Positions 57,087 to 64,000 of a DNA stretch of 64,000 nucleotides are shown piece after piece; positions within the stretch are counted from its first letter, which is position 1, and each line of letters starts with the position of its first letter. Both the position numbers and the translations under genes were made by a program. This DNA comes from Lysobacter enzymogenes. GTDB lineage: Bacteria > Pseudomonadota > Gammaproteobacteria > Xanthomonadales > Xanthomonadaceae. The notes below the pieces were generated by a model. That model was not told the origin of the DNA and did not search any database. It saw only the letters and a list, made by a program, of their open reading frames with translations. The stretch covers positions 1 through 64,000 of the forward strand of contig NZ_FNOG01000003.1 in the NCBI RefSeq assembly GCF_900106525.1, given 5' to 3'.

Positions 57087-57629
57087 TCAGACCGGTTTAA
57101 GCACGGCGGCGACGACCGCCTGGTAGAGAAAATCTGCGGTGCTGCGGATCTGCGCCGGCGCCATGCCCTGCATGAAAAGCGCCTGCACGCCCGAGGCGGC
57201 GGCCCACATCGCGTCCGCGGCGACCTGCGGTTCGACCTGCAGGCGGCCCTCGTCGTGGAGGCGTTCGAGGTAGCCGCGCATCAGCTCGAAGGATTCGCGG
57301 GTGACCGACGGGTCCGCGCGCGCGGCCTCGATCATCAGGCGGAACAGGCTGGGGCGTTCGAGGCCGAAGTCGGTCCAGTCCCGCCAGCCCTGGCCGAGAT
57401 CGGTCAGCGCATCGCTGCTGTGCCGCTGCGCGCGCTTCATGACCATGAACTCCGCGATGCCGCGATCGACCAGCGCCCGCACCAGCCCGTTCTTGTCGCC
57501 GAAGTGGTGGTACAGCGTGGGCGCGGTCACCCCAGCCGCCTGGCAGACCGAGCGGGTGGTGACCGCCTCGGCGCCGTGTTCTTCGAGCAACCGGGCGGCC
57601 GCGTTCAGGATTTTTTCTTCAGTGCTCAT
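57087..57629 (-). CDS. TetR-family repressor
   Basis: 180 residues. The helix-turn-helix is clear near the start (KILNAAARLLEEHG, then TTRSVCQAAGVTAPTLYHHF). The C-terminal part is a ligand-binding helical domain. It diverges from the epimerase gene with two dyad operators between them, so it most likely represses that gene and itself. Codon use is chromosomal. Confidence 0.92.
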   Translation of the reverse strand: MSTEEKILNAAARLLEEHGAEAVTTRSVCQAAGVTAPTLYHHFGDKNGLVRALVDRGIAEFMVMKRAQRHSSDALTDLGQGWRDWTDFGLERPSLFRLMIEAARADPSVTRESFELMRGYLERLHDEGRLQVEPQVAADAMWAAASGVQALFMQGMAPAQIRSTADFLYQAVVAAVLKPV

Positions 57630-57653
57630 GGCCGGCCTCTTGCATTCGCCAAG

Positions 57654-57697
57654 TATAGCGGTGATATAGTCCGCGTCCCGACTATAGCGGTGCTATA
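57654..57697. promoter_or_regulatory. Two TetR operators
   Basis: TATAGC-GGT-GATATA (57654-57668) and the perfect TATAGC-GGT-GCTATA (57683-57697) are 29 bp apart centre to centre. The second ends 2 bp before the epimerase ATG and could block both transcription and initiation. TATAGT-like -10 boxes overlap the sites. Confidence 0.75.
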
Positions 57698-57699
57698 CG

Positions 57700-58713
57700 A
57701 TGAGCCCTCACTCGATGAAGCGCGTGTTCCTGACCGGCGGGTCCGGTTTCCTGGGCGGCGTCCTGATCCAGCGCCTGCGCGCCGACGGCGTCGAGGTGGT
57801 GGCGCTGGCGCGCAGCGCTGGGTCCGCCGCCGCGGTGGAGGCGCTCGGGGCCCAGGCCTGCCGGGCCGGTCTGGGCGACACCGCGACGATCGCGGCCGCC
57901 ATGCGCGGTTGCGATACGGTCTTCCATGTCGCCGCCCATTTCACCGAGTGGGACACGTATGCCGCCTTCCACCAGGCCAATGTCGCCGGCACCGAGTCGA
58001 TGCTGCAGGCGGCGCGCGAGGCGGCGGTGCCGGTGTTCGTCGCCGCCGGCGCGGCCGGCGTGGTGATGGGGCGCCCCGAACCCATGCTCGGCATCCGCGA
58101 AGACCGGCCGCTGCGCTTTCCGCGCTGGGCGCCGTACACCGCGAGCAAGGCCGTCGCCGAGCAGCGCGTGCGGCAAGCCGACGGCGACGGGTTCAGGACC
58201 GTGGTCGTGCGTCCGCCGATGATCTGGGGCGCCGGCATGCCGATGCTCGACGAGATGCTTCCCCTGGTCGAAGCCGGCCGCTTCGCGCTGCCGGGCGACG
58301 GCCAGCACCTGATCTCGACCGCGCACGTGCGCAACGTCGCCCATGCGTTGGTGCTGGCGGCCCGGCACGGCCGCGGCGGCGAAGCCTATTTCGTCAGCGA
58401 TGGCGACGACATCGCCTTCGCGCGCATGGTCGCCGACCTGCTGGCGGTGCGCGGCTTGGCGCCGGTCGAGCGGACCGCGCCGTTCGCGCTGGCCTGGGCC
58501 GCGGCGTCGGCGATGGAACTGGTCTGGCGGACCTTGCGCCTGCGCTCGAAGCAGCCGCTGACCCGGCAGATGCTGCGGATGATCGGCCAGGCGTTCACGC
58601 TCGACGATGCGAAAGCGCGCAGCGAACTGGGATACGCGCCGATCGTGCGCCGCAGCGAAGGACTGGAAGAGATGCACCGGCACGCGCGGCGCGCGGCCGA
58701 TTCACTGCGCTGA
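57700..58713 (+). CDS. NAD(P)-dependent epimerase/dehydratase (3-beta-HSD-like)
   Basis: 337 residues. N-terminal nucleotide-binding fold with GGSGFLGGVL (glycine motif), then a YTASKAVAEQ segment with the Y-x3-K catalytic pair of extended SDR enzymes. It acts on a small-molecule or sugar/steroid-like substrate that cannot be named. A second ATG at 57715 is a possible start. Controlled by the adjacent TetR. Its 3' end overlaps the converging 58702 gene by 12 bp. Confidence 0.9.
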   Translation: MSPHSMKRVFLTGGSGFLGGVLIQRLRADGVEVVALARSAGSAAAVEALGAQACRAGLGDTATIAAAMRGCDTVFHVAAHFTEWDTYAAFHQANVAGTESMLQAAREAAVPVFVAAGAAGVVMGRPEPMLGIREDRPLRFPRWAPYTASKAVAEQRVRQADGDGFRTVVVRPPMIWGAGMPMLDEMLPLVEAGRFALPGDGQHLISTAHVRNVAHALVLAARHGRGGEAYFVSDGDDIAFARMVADLLAVRGLAPVERTAPFALAWAAASAMELVWRTLRLRSKQPLTRQMLRMIGQAFTLDDAKARSELGYAPIVRRSEGLEEMHRHARRAADSLR

Positions 58714-59097
58714 GCGGGCGAGCGTGGCCGCAAGCCTGGATTGCAATCGGGCCAGCGCGCCGGCGAGTCGGTGGTAATGCTCGACGCCGGCCGACATTTC
58801 GCCCAGGACGGCGAGGATGGCGTCGACGTCCGCCGCCGTTTCGTCGACTGCGCCCGCGGCTTGCGGTCTCGCGCAAGCGGCGGATGCGTTCCTTAGCCGC
58901 GCCGGCAGTTCGCGGTAAGCGCCTGCGATGCGCATGAGCCGGTCGTAAGCCGGCTTCACGGCTGCGCGCTCGTCGAAGTGCAGCGCGGCGTCGAGGGCCA
59001 GCGCGCTCGCTTCCAGCTCGGCCAGGAATCCGGCCACTTCGTCCTGGATCGGTTCGCTCTCCGGCGTTTCGCCTGCAGCGGTCGCTTGGTCGGTCAT
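58702..59097 (-). CDS. Hypothetical helical protein
   Basis: 131 residues, rich in Ala and acidic residues and predicted all-helical (FLAELEASALALDAALHF, VDAILAVLGEMSAGVEHY). No signal peptide or known domain. GC-rich codon use fits the flank. Converges with the epimerase gene. Function unknown. Confidence 0.68.
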   Translation of the reverse strand: MTDQATAAGETPESEPIQDEVAGFLAELEASALALDAALHFDERAAVKPAYDRLMRIAGAYRELPARLRNASAACARPQAAGAVDETAADVDAILAVLGEMSAGVEHYHRLAGALARLQSRLAATLARSAQ

Positions 59098-59200
59098 CGA
59101 TGGGCGCGCTCGGGTTGCGGAGGGCGGCGCACAGCTTCGCGCCGCAGGCGCGGCGGCGCAATCGGCGGCGTGGCGGCCGGTAAAACGCTTGCCCGCGATT

Positions 59201-59986
59201 TCAAAACAGGCCCAGCACGAACCGGGTCAGGGGATTGGCCGGGTCCGACAGCAGCTTGGCGGTCAGCAGCAGCGACATCGCCAGCAGCAAGGGGCGGATC
59301 GCTTTGGCGCCGATGCGCAAGGCCAGGTGCGCGCCGAGCTGGCCGCCGAGCACGCTCGACAGCGCCATCAGCAAGCCCAGGGTCCACAGCACCTTGCCGC
59401 CGATGATCAGCGCGATCAGCGCGGCGAGGTTGCTGGACAGGTTCAGGAACTTGGTATGGGCGGTGGCCGAGACCAGGCCCATGCCGAACAGCGCGACCAG
59501 CGCCGTGGTCAGGAACGCGCCGGTGCCGGGGCCGAAGAAGCCGTCGTAAAAGCCGATCGCGGCGACGAAGCCGATCAGCGCCGCCGGCCCCAGGCGGCTG
59601 TGCCGGTCTTCTTCCGAGGCCTTCGGCGCCAGCGCGAAATAAACCACCATCGCGATCAGCAGCACGGGAATCAGGCCGCTGAGGAAGGCCGGGGACACGC
59701 GCTGCAGCGTCCAGGCGCCGACCGCCGAACCCGCGAACGCGGCCAGGGCGGGCTTGAGGAAGCGGCGGAAGTCGATCCGTCCTTTGCGCGCGAACGCATA
59801 CACGGCGCTGGCGGTGCCGAAGCTGCTTTGCAGCTTGTTGGTGGCGATCGCGGCGACCGGCGGGATGCCTGCGGCCATCAGCGCCGGGATCGTCAGCAGG
59901 CCGCCGCCGCCGGCGAGGGCGTCGATCGTGCCCGCCACGAACGCCACCGCCATGAGCAGCGCAATCACCTCGATGCCGAATTCCAT
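59201..59986 (-). CDS. TSUP (TauE/SafE) family permease
   Basis: 261 residues with about eight membrane helices. The duplicated family motif is seen as GTIDALAGGGGLLTIPAL near the N-terminus and GFYDGFFGPGTGAFLTTAL in the middle. These permeases export sulfonates, sulfite or related organic anions. It stands alone. The start gives MEFGIEVIALLMAVAF. Confidence 0.93.
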   Translation of the reverse strand: MEFGIEVIALLMAVAFVAGTIDALAGGGGLLTIPALMAAGIPPVAAIATNKLQSSFGTASAVYAFARKGRIDFRRFLKPALAAFAGSAVGAWTLQRVSPAFLSGLIPVLLIAMVVYFALAPKASEEDRHSRLGPAALIGFVAAIGFYDGFFGPGTGAFLTTALVALFGMGLVSATAHTKFLNLSSNLAALIALIIGGKVLWTLGLLMALSSVLGGQLGAHLALRIGAKAIRPLLLAMSLLLTAKLLSDPANPLTRFVLGLF

Positions 59987-60473
59987 TGCTTCTGCTTCAC
60001 CTGAAAGCGATTGCGCGGCATCGGAGTCGAAGCGGCCCCGCGCATTATGGAGGAGCGCGGCGGTGCGCGCTCGGCGCTCGCCCGGGGCGCCGGCGCGTTC
60101 GATCGCACATCGCCGGGGCCGTGCCCGGCCGCCGCGGTTGCGAGGGCGTGTGCGAAAACGTGATGCAGCCCGGCGCGGCTGTTGCAGCGCACATTGCGTC
60201 GCCGCGAAACCGTACGCTAGCGTCCGGGGGCGGCAGAAGCGACGCCGCGCGCTGCAGGCGGTCCGTCGTCGAGACGGGTCGCAGATCCATCGCGATCATC
60301 TGGTTGCGGTCGCGCTTTTCGCGGCCGAATCCGTCGCGGCCGTGGTTGTCACAAGCTGGACTTGTCGTGAAGCGAGCCTGCGTACCGGGTTTGCCGTGTA
60401 CCGCTGTTCTGCGTTTTCTCATCGGGCGCCCGCGGGTGTCCGCCGCGCGCATCATCTCGAAGGGGAATTAAGG
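59987..60473. other. Intergenic region, no gene
   Basis: About 490 bp upstream of the SGNH hydrolase. Only shadow frames with poor composition. It must carry the promoters of the divergent permease and hydrolase genes. No clear operator was found. Confidence 0.5.
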
Positions 60474-61562
60474 ATGAAGTCTTCGTTCCGCACCAACGCG
60501 GGGCGGCTGATCCCGGCTGCCGCGCTGCTCGCGCTGTCGGTTCCGGCCATGGCCAGCACCCTCAACCAGAACGTGTCGTGGACCGTCGACCGGTCCGGCA
60601 CCACCGCCAAGTACCGGGTGGTGGCTTACGGCGATTCGATCTTCGCCGGCTACAACGGTTCGATCAGCAACGCGGCCAAGTATTCGGCGCCCACCGTCGA
60701 TGCCGAGTACCTGTCGGCGCGCTGGAACGCGGATATCGAAAGCGTGCGCCGGGCCAAGTCCGGCGCGGTGGCGCGCGATGTCTACGAGAACAAGATCGTG
60801 GCCGAGCGTTCCTACATGCAGGACGCCTCGACCCGCGTGGTCAGCTTCGAGATGTGCGGCAACGACGGCCTGCAGGCGCGCAGCGCGTTCAAGTCGCAGA
60901 CCGGCACCTGCGACTACAGCGGCATGGACGCGGCGATCAATTCCTGCAAGACCTACGTGGCCGCGGCGATGGACTACATCAACGCCAACGCCCACGCCAA
61001 CACCAAGTTGAAGATCGTTTCCAACCTGTACTACCCCGGCTACGCCGCCGACAACGTGCAGAGCTCGTGCAAGGACGCGTCCACCGGCCAGACGGTGAAC
61101 ATGCGCGACCGCTTCCTGCCGGCGATCGCCAAGATGAACTACTGGATGTGCGAATACGCGCGCCAGAAGGGCTTCAAGTGCGCCGACAGCTTCGCCCAGT
61201 ACATGGGCGCGGACTACGACAGCAACGGCGACGGCCAGATCGATTCCGACGCGCTGCGCTACGTGGCCGGCGAAACCGAGGCCAGCTACGTCACCCGCAC
61301 TGCGGTGACGCTGCGCGCGACCTTGCGCGACGCCAACACCAAGTTCGTCGCGTCCTCCAGCTCGTACGACTACATCCAGTCCGACGACACCCATCCGACC
61401 TACACCGGCGGCACCGTCTCGGCCGGCCTGTGGGGCGGCAGCACCGGCACTGGCGCGTCGCGCTATCCCAGCATCAGCAACGGCCGCAACCCGATCTGGA
61501 ACCAGTACGGCCACGAGCGCATGGGCTGGGCGCTGTCGGTCTATCAGCCGGCGAACCCGTGA
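60474..61562 (+). CDS. Secreted SGNH/GDSL hydrolase
   Basis: ATG 60474 (MKSSFRTNAGRLIP), AAGGGG 8 bases before, gives 362 residues. A signal peptide ends near PAMAS. Catalytic blocks: G53-D54-S55 in VVAYGDSIF, G-N-D in MCGNDGL, and DxxH in DDTHPT. DYDSNGDGQIDSDAL looks like a Ca2+-binding loop. Several cysteines suggest disulfides. It should act outside the cytoplasm on an ester (lipid or acyl sugar). Confidence 0.88.
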   Translation: MKSSFRTNAGRLIPAAALLALSVPAMASTLNQNVSWTVDRSGTTAKYRVVAYGDSIFAGYNGSISNAAKYSAPTVDAEYLSARWNADIESVRRAKSGAVARDVYENKIVAERSYMQDASTRVVSFEMCGNDGLQARSAFKSQTGTCDYSGMDAAINSCKTYVAAAMDYINANAHANTKLKIVSNLYYPGYAADNVQSSCKDASTGQTVNMRDRFLPAIAKMNYWMCEYARQKGFKCADSFAQYMGADYDSNGDGQIDSDALRYVAGETEASYVTRTAVTLRATLRDANTKFVASSSSYDYIQSDDTHPTYTGGTVSAGLWGGSTGTGASRYPSISNGRNPIWNQYGHERMGWALSVYQPANP

Positions 61563-61587
61563 CGCAGGTGCGGCGGAGCATCGGCTC

Positions 61588-62286
61588 GTGAGCGAACGCC
61601 GCCAGCAAGACGCCTCGCCGTCCCGCGCGGACGGCGAGGGCCTGCGCGTCGTCGCCAAGACGCCGCCGCCGCGCAGCGGACGGCGGCTGGGCGCGGCCTG
61701 CGTCGCCGCCGCAGTGGCGGTGACGCTGGCCGGATGGTGGCTGCAGCCCGATTCGGTGCGCGCGGCGGGCATGGCCGGCAAGGAAGTGCAGCGCGATGGT
61801 TTGGCTGCGGCCGGCGCCGCGCCCAGCGAGCGCGCGGCCGAGGCGGGCCCGGCGGGCCGCGCGCCCGCGCCGGGTTCCGGGCCGCAGCCCGCGGCGCAGG
61901 AGCCGTCGATGCCGAGCAACGATCCCGACGATTTGGCCGCGTACTTCCGCCCGGGCGATCCCGAACCCACCGGCGCGCAAGTCATTAGCGCCTTGCAACA
62001 AGCCGGCGTGCGCACCGGCCTGGGCGCGTTCAACCCGCCCGGCACCAGCCCGCCGCTGGCCGGGCTGGCGGTGCCCGAGGATTTCGAACTGCCTCCGGGC
62101 TATGTCCGCCACCACCAGGTGACCGACGAAGGCGTGCCGATCGAGCCTGTGCTGATGTTCGCGCCCGGCTTCGTCCTGCTCGACGCGCGCGGGCGGCCGC
62201 GGGCGATGCCGGAGGACCGGATCGTGCCGCCGGACCTCGCGCCGCCCGGGCTGCCGCTGCGGCCGATCCGGATTCCCCCGCACTGA
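61588..62286 (+). CDS. Single-TM Pro-rich protein downstream of the SGNH hydrolase
   Basis: GTG 61588 gives 232 residues, 25 bp after the hydrolase. A cytoplasmic N-terminus, one membrane helix ([19 protein letters not shown]) and an Ala/Pro-rich linker precede a small domain (LPPGYVRHHQV, VLMFAPGFVLLDARGRP). Same operon as the hydrolase. It could be a lipase-like chaperone or anchor, but no Lif motif is recognised. Confidence 0.75.
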   Translation: MSERRQQDASPSRADGEGLRVVAKTPPPRSGRRLGAACVAAAVAVTLAGWWLQPDSVRAAGMAGKEVQRDGLAAAGAAPSERAAEAGPAGRAPAPGSGPQPAAQEPSMPSNDPDDLAAYFRPGDPEPTGAQVISALQQAGVRTGLGAFNPPGTSPPLAGLAVPEDFELPPGYVRHHQVTDEGVPIEPVLMFAPGFVLLDARGRPRAMPEDRIVPPDLAPPGLPLRPIRIPPH

Positions 62287-62311
62287 CATCGCGACACGGA
62301 GCGTTTCGACT

Positions 62312-64000
62312 TTGATCCAGGAGCGGTGGTCTTCTGTGCGCTGGCGCAGCTTCGCCGGCATCTTCGCCAGTGCGATTTTGTTCGGTCTGTACGCCCGCGG
62401 CGGCGTTGCCTGGGTCCTGGGCTTCGTCGCGCTGGTGCCGTGGCTGCTCACGCTGCAGCGCGACGCGACGATGCTGCGCGCGCTGGCCAGCGGCGCGTTG
62501 ATGAGCGTCGCCTTCGTGGCGGCGGTGTTCTATTGGTTCGGCGCGGCGATCGGCGCCTACCTCGGCATGGGCGCGGCCAGCGCCACCGCGGTGATGCTGT
62601 TGCTGGCGCCGGTGCTGCAACCGCAGTTCCTCGCCTTCGCGCTGGTGCGGCAATGGGCCGGGCGTCGTTACGGGGCGGTGTTGCGCGCGCTGGCCGCGGC
62701 GTCGGCGTGGGCGGCCTGCGAATGGCTGGCGCCGAAATTGTTGGGCGATACGCTCGGACACGGCCTGTATCCGTCCGCCGTATTGCGCCAGGTCGCCGAC
62801 CTCGGCGGCGCCGCGGGCCTGAGCGTGTTGCTGCTGCTGGTCAACGAAGCGCTGGCGCTGGCCGTCGAGCAGCGCCGTCGCGGTGCGCGCGTACTGGCGA
62901 AGCCGCTGGCGGCGGCCGCGCTGATCTTCGCCTGCATGGCCGGCTACGGCCTGGCCCGACGCGCGGCCCTGCAAGCGCCGACGCCGCCCGCGCCGACGCT
63001 GCGCGTGGCCATGATCCAGGCCAGCATCACCGATTACGAACGCCTGCGCCGGCAGATCGGCGCGTACGCGGTGGTGCGCAAGGTGCTCGACACCCACTAC
63101 GCGCTGTCGGCCTCGGCGATCCGCGACCACGGCGCCGACGTGCTGTTGTGGTCGGAAACCGTGTATCCCACCAGCTTCGGCCATCCGCGCAGCGCCGACG
63201 GCGCCGAGCTGGATCGCGAACTGCAAGGCTTCGTCGAGCACGCCGGCGTGCCGCTGGTGTTCGGCACCTACGACCGCGACGCGGCCGGCGAATACAACGC
63301 CGCCGCCTTCCTCGAACCGGGCCGCGGCCTGCTCGGTTTCTACCGCAAGACCCATCCGTTCCCGCTGACCGAATACGTGCCGGCGTGGCTGGACGGCCCG
63401 TGGCTGCGGCGCGCGCTGCCGTGGACCGGCGGCTGGCGCGCCGGCGACGGCGCGCGGGTGCTGCCGCTGCGCAGCGCCGACGGCCGCGAGGTCGAGGTGG
63501 TGCCGCTGATCTGCCTGGACGACGTGCATCCCGACCTGGCCATCGCCGGCGCCCGGCTCGGCGCGCAGGCGATCATCGGGATGTCCAACGATTCGTGGTT
63601 CACCGACTACCCGATGGGCGCGCGTCTGCACTTGGCGGTCGCGGCGTTCCGCAGCATCGAGACGCGGCTGCCGCAGGTGCGCGTCACCACCAACGGGCTC
63701 AGCGCGATCATCGACGACAGCGGCGAGGTGTTGGCGAGCACGGCGACCGGCGATCAGGCGGTGCTGACGGCCATGATCAGCGCGCGCGATCCGGCGCCGA
63801 CGTTGATGGTGCGCTGGGGCGACTGGGTCGGACGCGCGGGTGCGGTGTTGCTGCTCGCCCTGGCCGCGCTGTCGCTGTGGCGCGCCTCGCGCCGCCGCGC
63901 CGCCGCCGCGCCCGCAATGCAAGCCACCACGCTCGATGTGGTGGTGCTGACGCCGCTGTGGCGGACGCTGGCCGCCGCGCTGAGGCTGTGCGCCGGCGTG
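62312..64000 (+). CDS. Apolipoprotein N-acyltransferase-like protein, 3' end cut by window
   Basis: The plus-strand frame is open from TTG 62312 (or GTG 62336) to the window end, at least 563 codons. The N-terminal part has about five to six membrane helices (FAGIFASAILFGLY, VLGFVALVPWLLTL). The nitrilase-like domain has the Glu-Lys-Cys triad: LLWSETVYP, FYRKTHPFPLTEYVP and LICLDD. This fits Lnt, which adds the third acyl chain to lipoproteins. A C-terminal membrane helix (AVLLLALAALSLW) follows. The start codon is uncertain. It may be a paralogue of the housekeeping Lnt. Confidence 0.85.
   Translation, partial: MIQERWSSVRWRSFAGIFASAILFGLYARGGVAWVLGFVALVPWLLTLQRDATMLRALASGALMSVAFVAAVFYWFGAAIGAYLGMGAASATAVMLLLAPVLQPQFLAFALVRQWAGRRYGAVLRALAAASAWAACEWLAPKLLGDTLGHGLYPSAVLRQVADLGGAAGLSVLLLLVNEALALAVEQRRRGARVLAKPLAAAALIFACMAGYGLARRAALQAPTPPAPTLRVAMIQASITDYERLRRQIGAYAVVRKVLDTHYALSASAIRDHGADVLLWSETVYPTSFGHPRSADGAELDRELQGFVEHAGVPLVFGTYDRDAAGEYNAAAFLEPGRGLLGFYRKTHPFPLTEYVPAWLDGPWLRRALPWTGGWRAGDGARVLPLRSADGREVEVVPLICLDDVHPDLAIAGARLGAQAIIGMSNDSWFTDYPMGARLHLAVAAFRSIETRLPQVRVTTNGLSAIIDDSGEVLASTATGDQAVLTAMISARDPAPTLMVRWGDWVGRAGAVLLLALAALSLWRASRRRAAAAPAMQATTLDVVVLTPLWRTLAAALRLCAGV

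Noticed and set aside
59754-60473. Long N-terminal extension of the SGNH hydrolase frame
   Set aside because: The real start at 60474 has a ribosome binding site and is followed directly by a signal peptide; the upstream part overlaps the permease on the other strand.
62030-63922. A 630-residue minus-strand reading frame
   Set aside because: It lies opposite the Lnt-like gene, which has membrane helices and a Glu-Lys-Cys triad; the minus product is Arg/Gln/Ala-rich without domains.

Overview
The window looks like a chromosome segment of a high-GC Xanthomonadaceae bacterium, most likely Lysobacter or a close relative. The flanks have strongly GC-biased codon use, short palindromic repeats of the family built around TGTAGGAGCGGCGCAAGCC, a second repeat family built around CGTCATCCCCGCGAA, and core genes (katG, a haem catalase, mutS, an Lnt-like protein) typical of that family. 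No rRNA, tRNA or CRISPR array was seen.

Left flank (1-12.7 kb): a DUF937/YidB-like gene, catalase-peroxidase katG, a small exported six-cysteine protein, a monofunctional catalase, a membrane-anchored Clp-type double AAA+ ATPase and mutS. katG and the catalase share an upstream site with four half-sites at 11-bp spacing (ATCG, CGAC, ATAG, CTAT), which looks like an OxyR operator.

Middle (about 12.7-56.9 kb): a mobilisable genomic island of about 44 kb with visibly lower GC. It sits in the 5' end of mutS. A tyrosine recombinase gene is next to the left junction. Both junctions carry a related 78-bp segment of the mutS 5' end sharing a 15-bp identical core. The original mutS start survives as a 29-codon remnant at the right end. 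The working mutS therefore now begins with island DNA. The cargo is mainly conflict and defence genes: a CoiA-like nuclease and an SbcD/SbcC-like pair (15-20.7 kb); a second recombinase (21.4-22.8 kb); a CHAT protease (25 kb); a type IV secretion effector with an HExxH toxin domain and XVIPCD signal plus its lipoprotein immunity partner (26.2-28.5 kb); a kinase/PP2C/vWA triad of the TerY-P type (31.4-34.6 kb); a TauD-like oxygenase beside a small protein and a poly-gamma-glutamate hydrolase-like protein (34.8-37 kb); a Shango-like operon (TerB protein, ATPase, helicase) that ends in an overlapping voltage-gated K+ channel gene and is preceded by an Xre regulator (37-44.4 kb); HNH/HEPN and PD-(D/E)XK/HEPN/DnaQ-like gene sets (45.7-50.5 kb); an H-NS-like silencer; an ankyrin gene with a Fur-box-like site; and a MobA/MobL relaxase with TraD-like accessory and a probable oriT (52.1-54.5 kb). 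Two DUF5677-like proteins close the island.

Right flank (57-64 kb): a TetR repressor with two operators, divergent from an NAD(P)-dependent epimerase; a TSUP permease; a secreted SGNH hydrolase; a single-TM protein; and an Lnt-like acyltransferase that runs off the end.

Taken together, the island is an integrative mobilisable element that would move using a helper conjugation system. It maintains mutS by bringing its own 5' end, and carries several independent anti-phage or inter-bacterial modules under local regulators. Functional calls rest on motifs read by eye; no database search was run.
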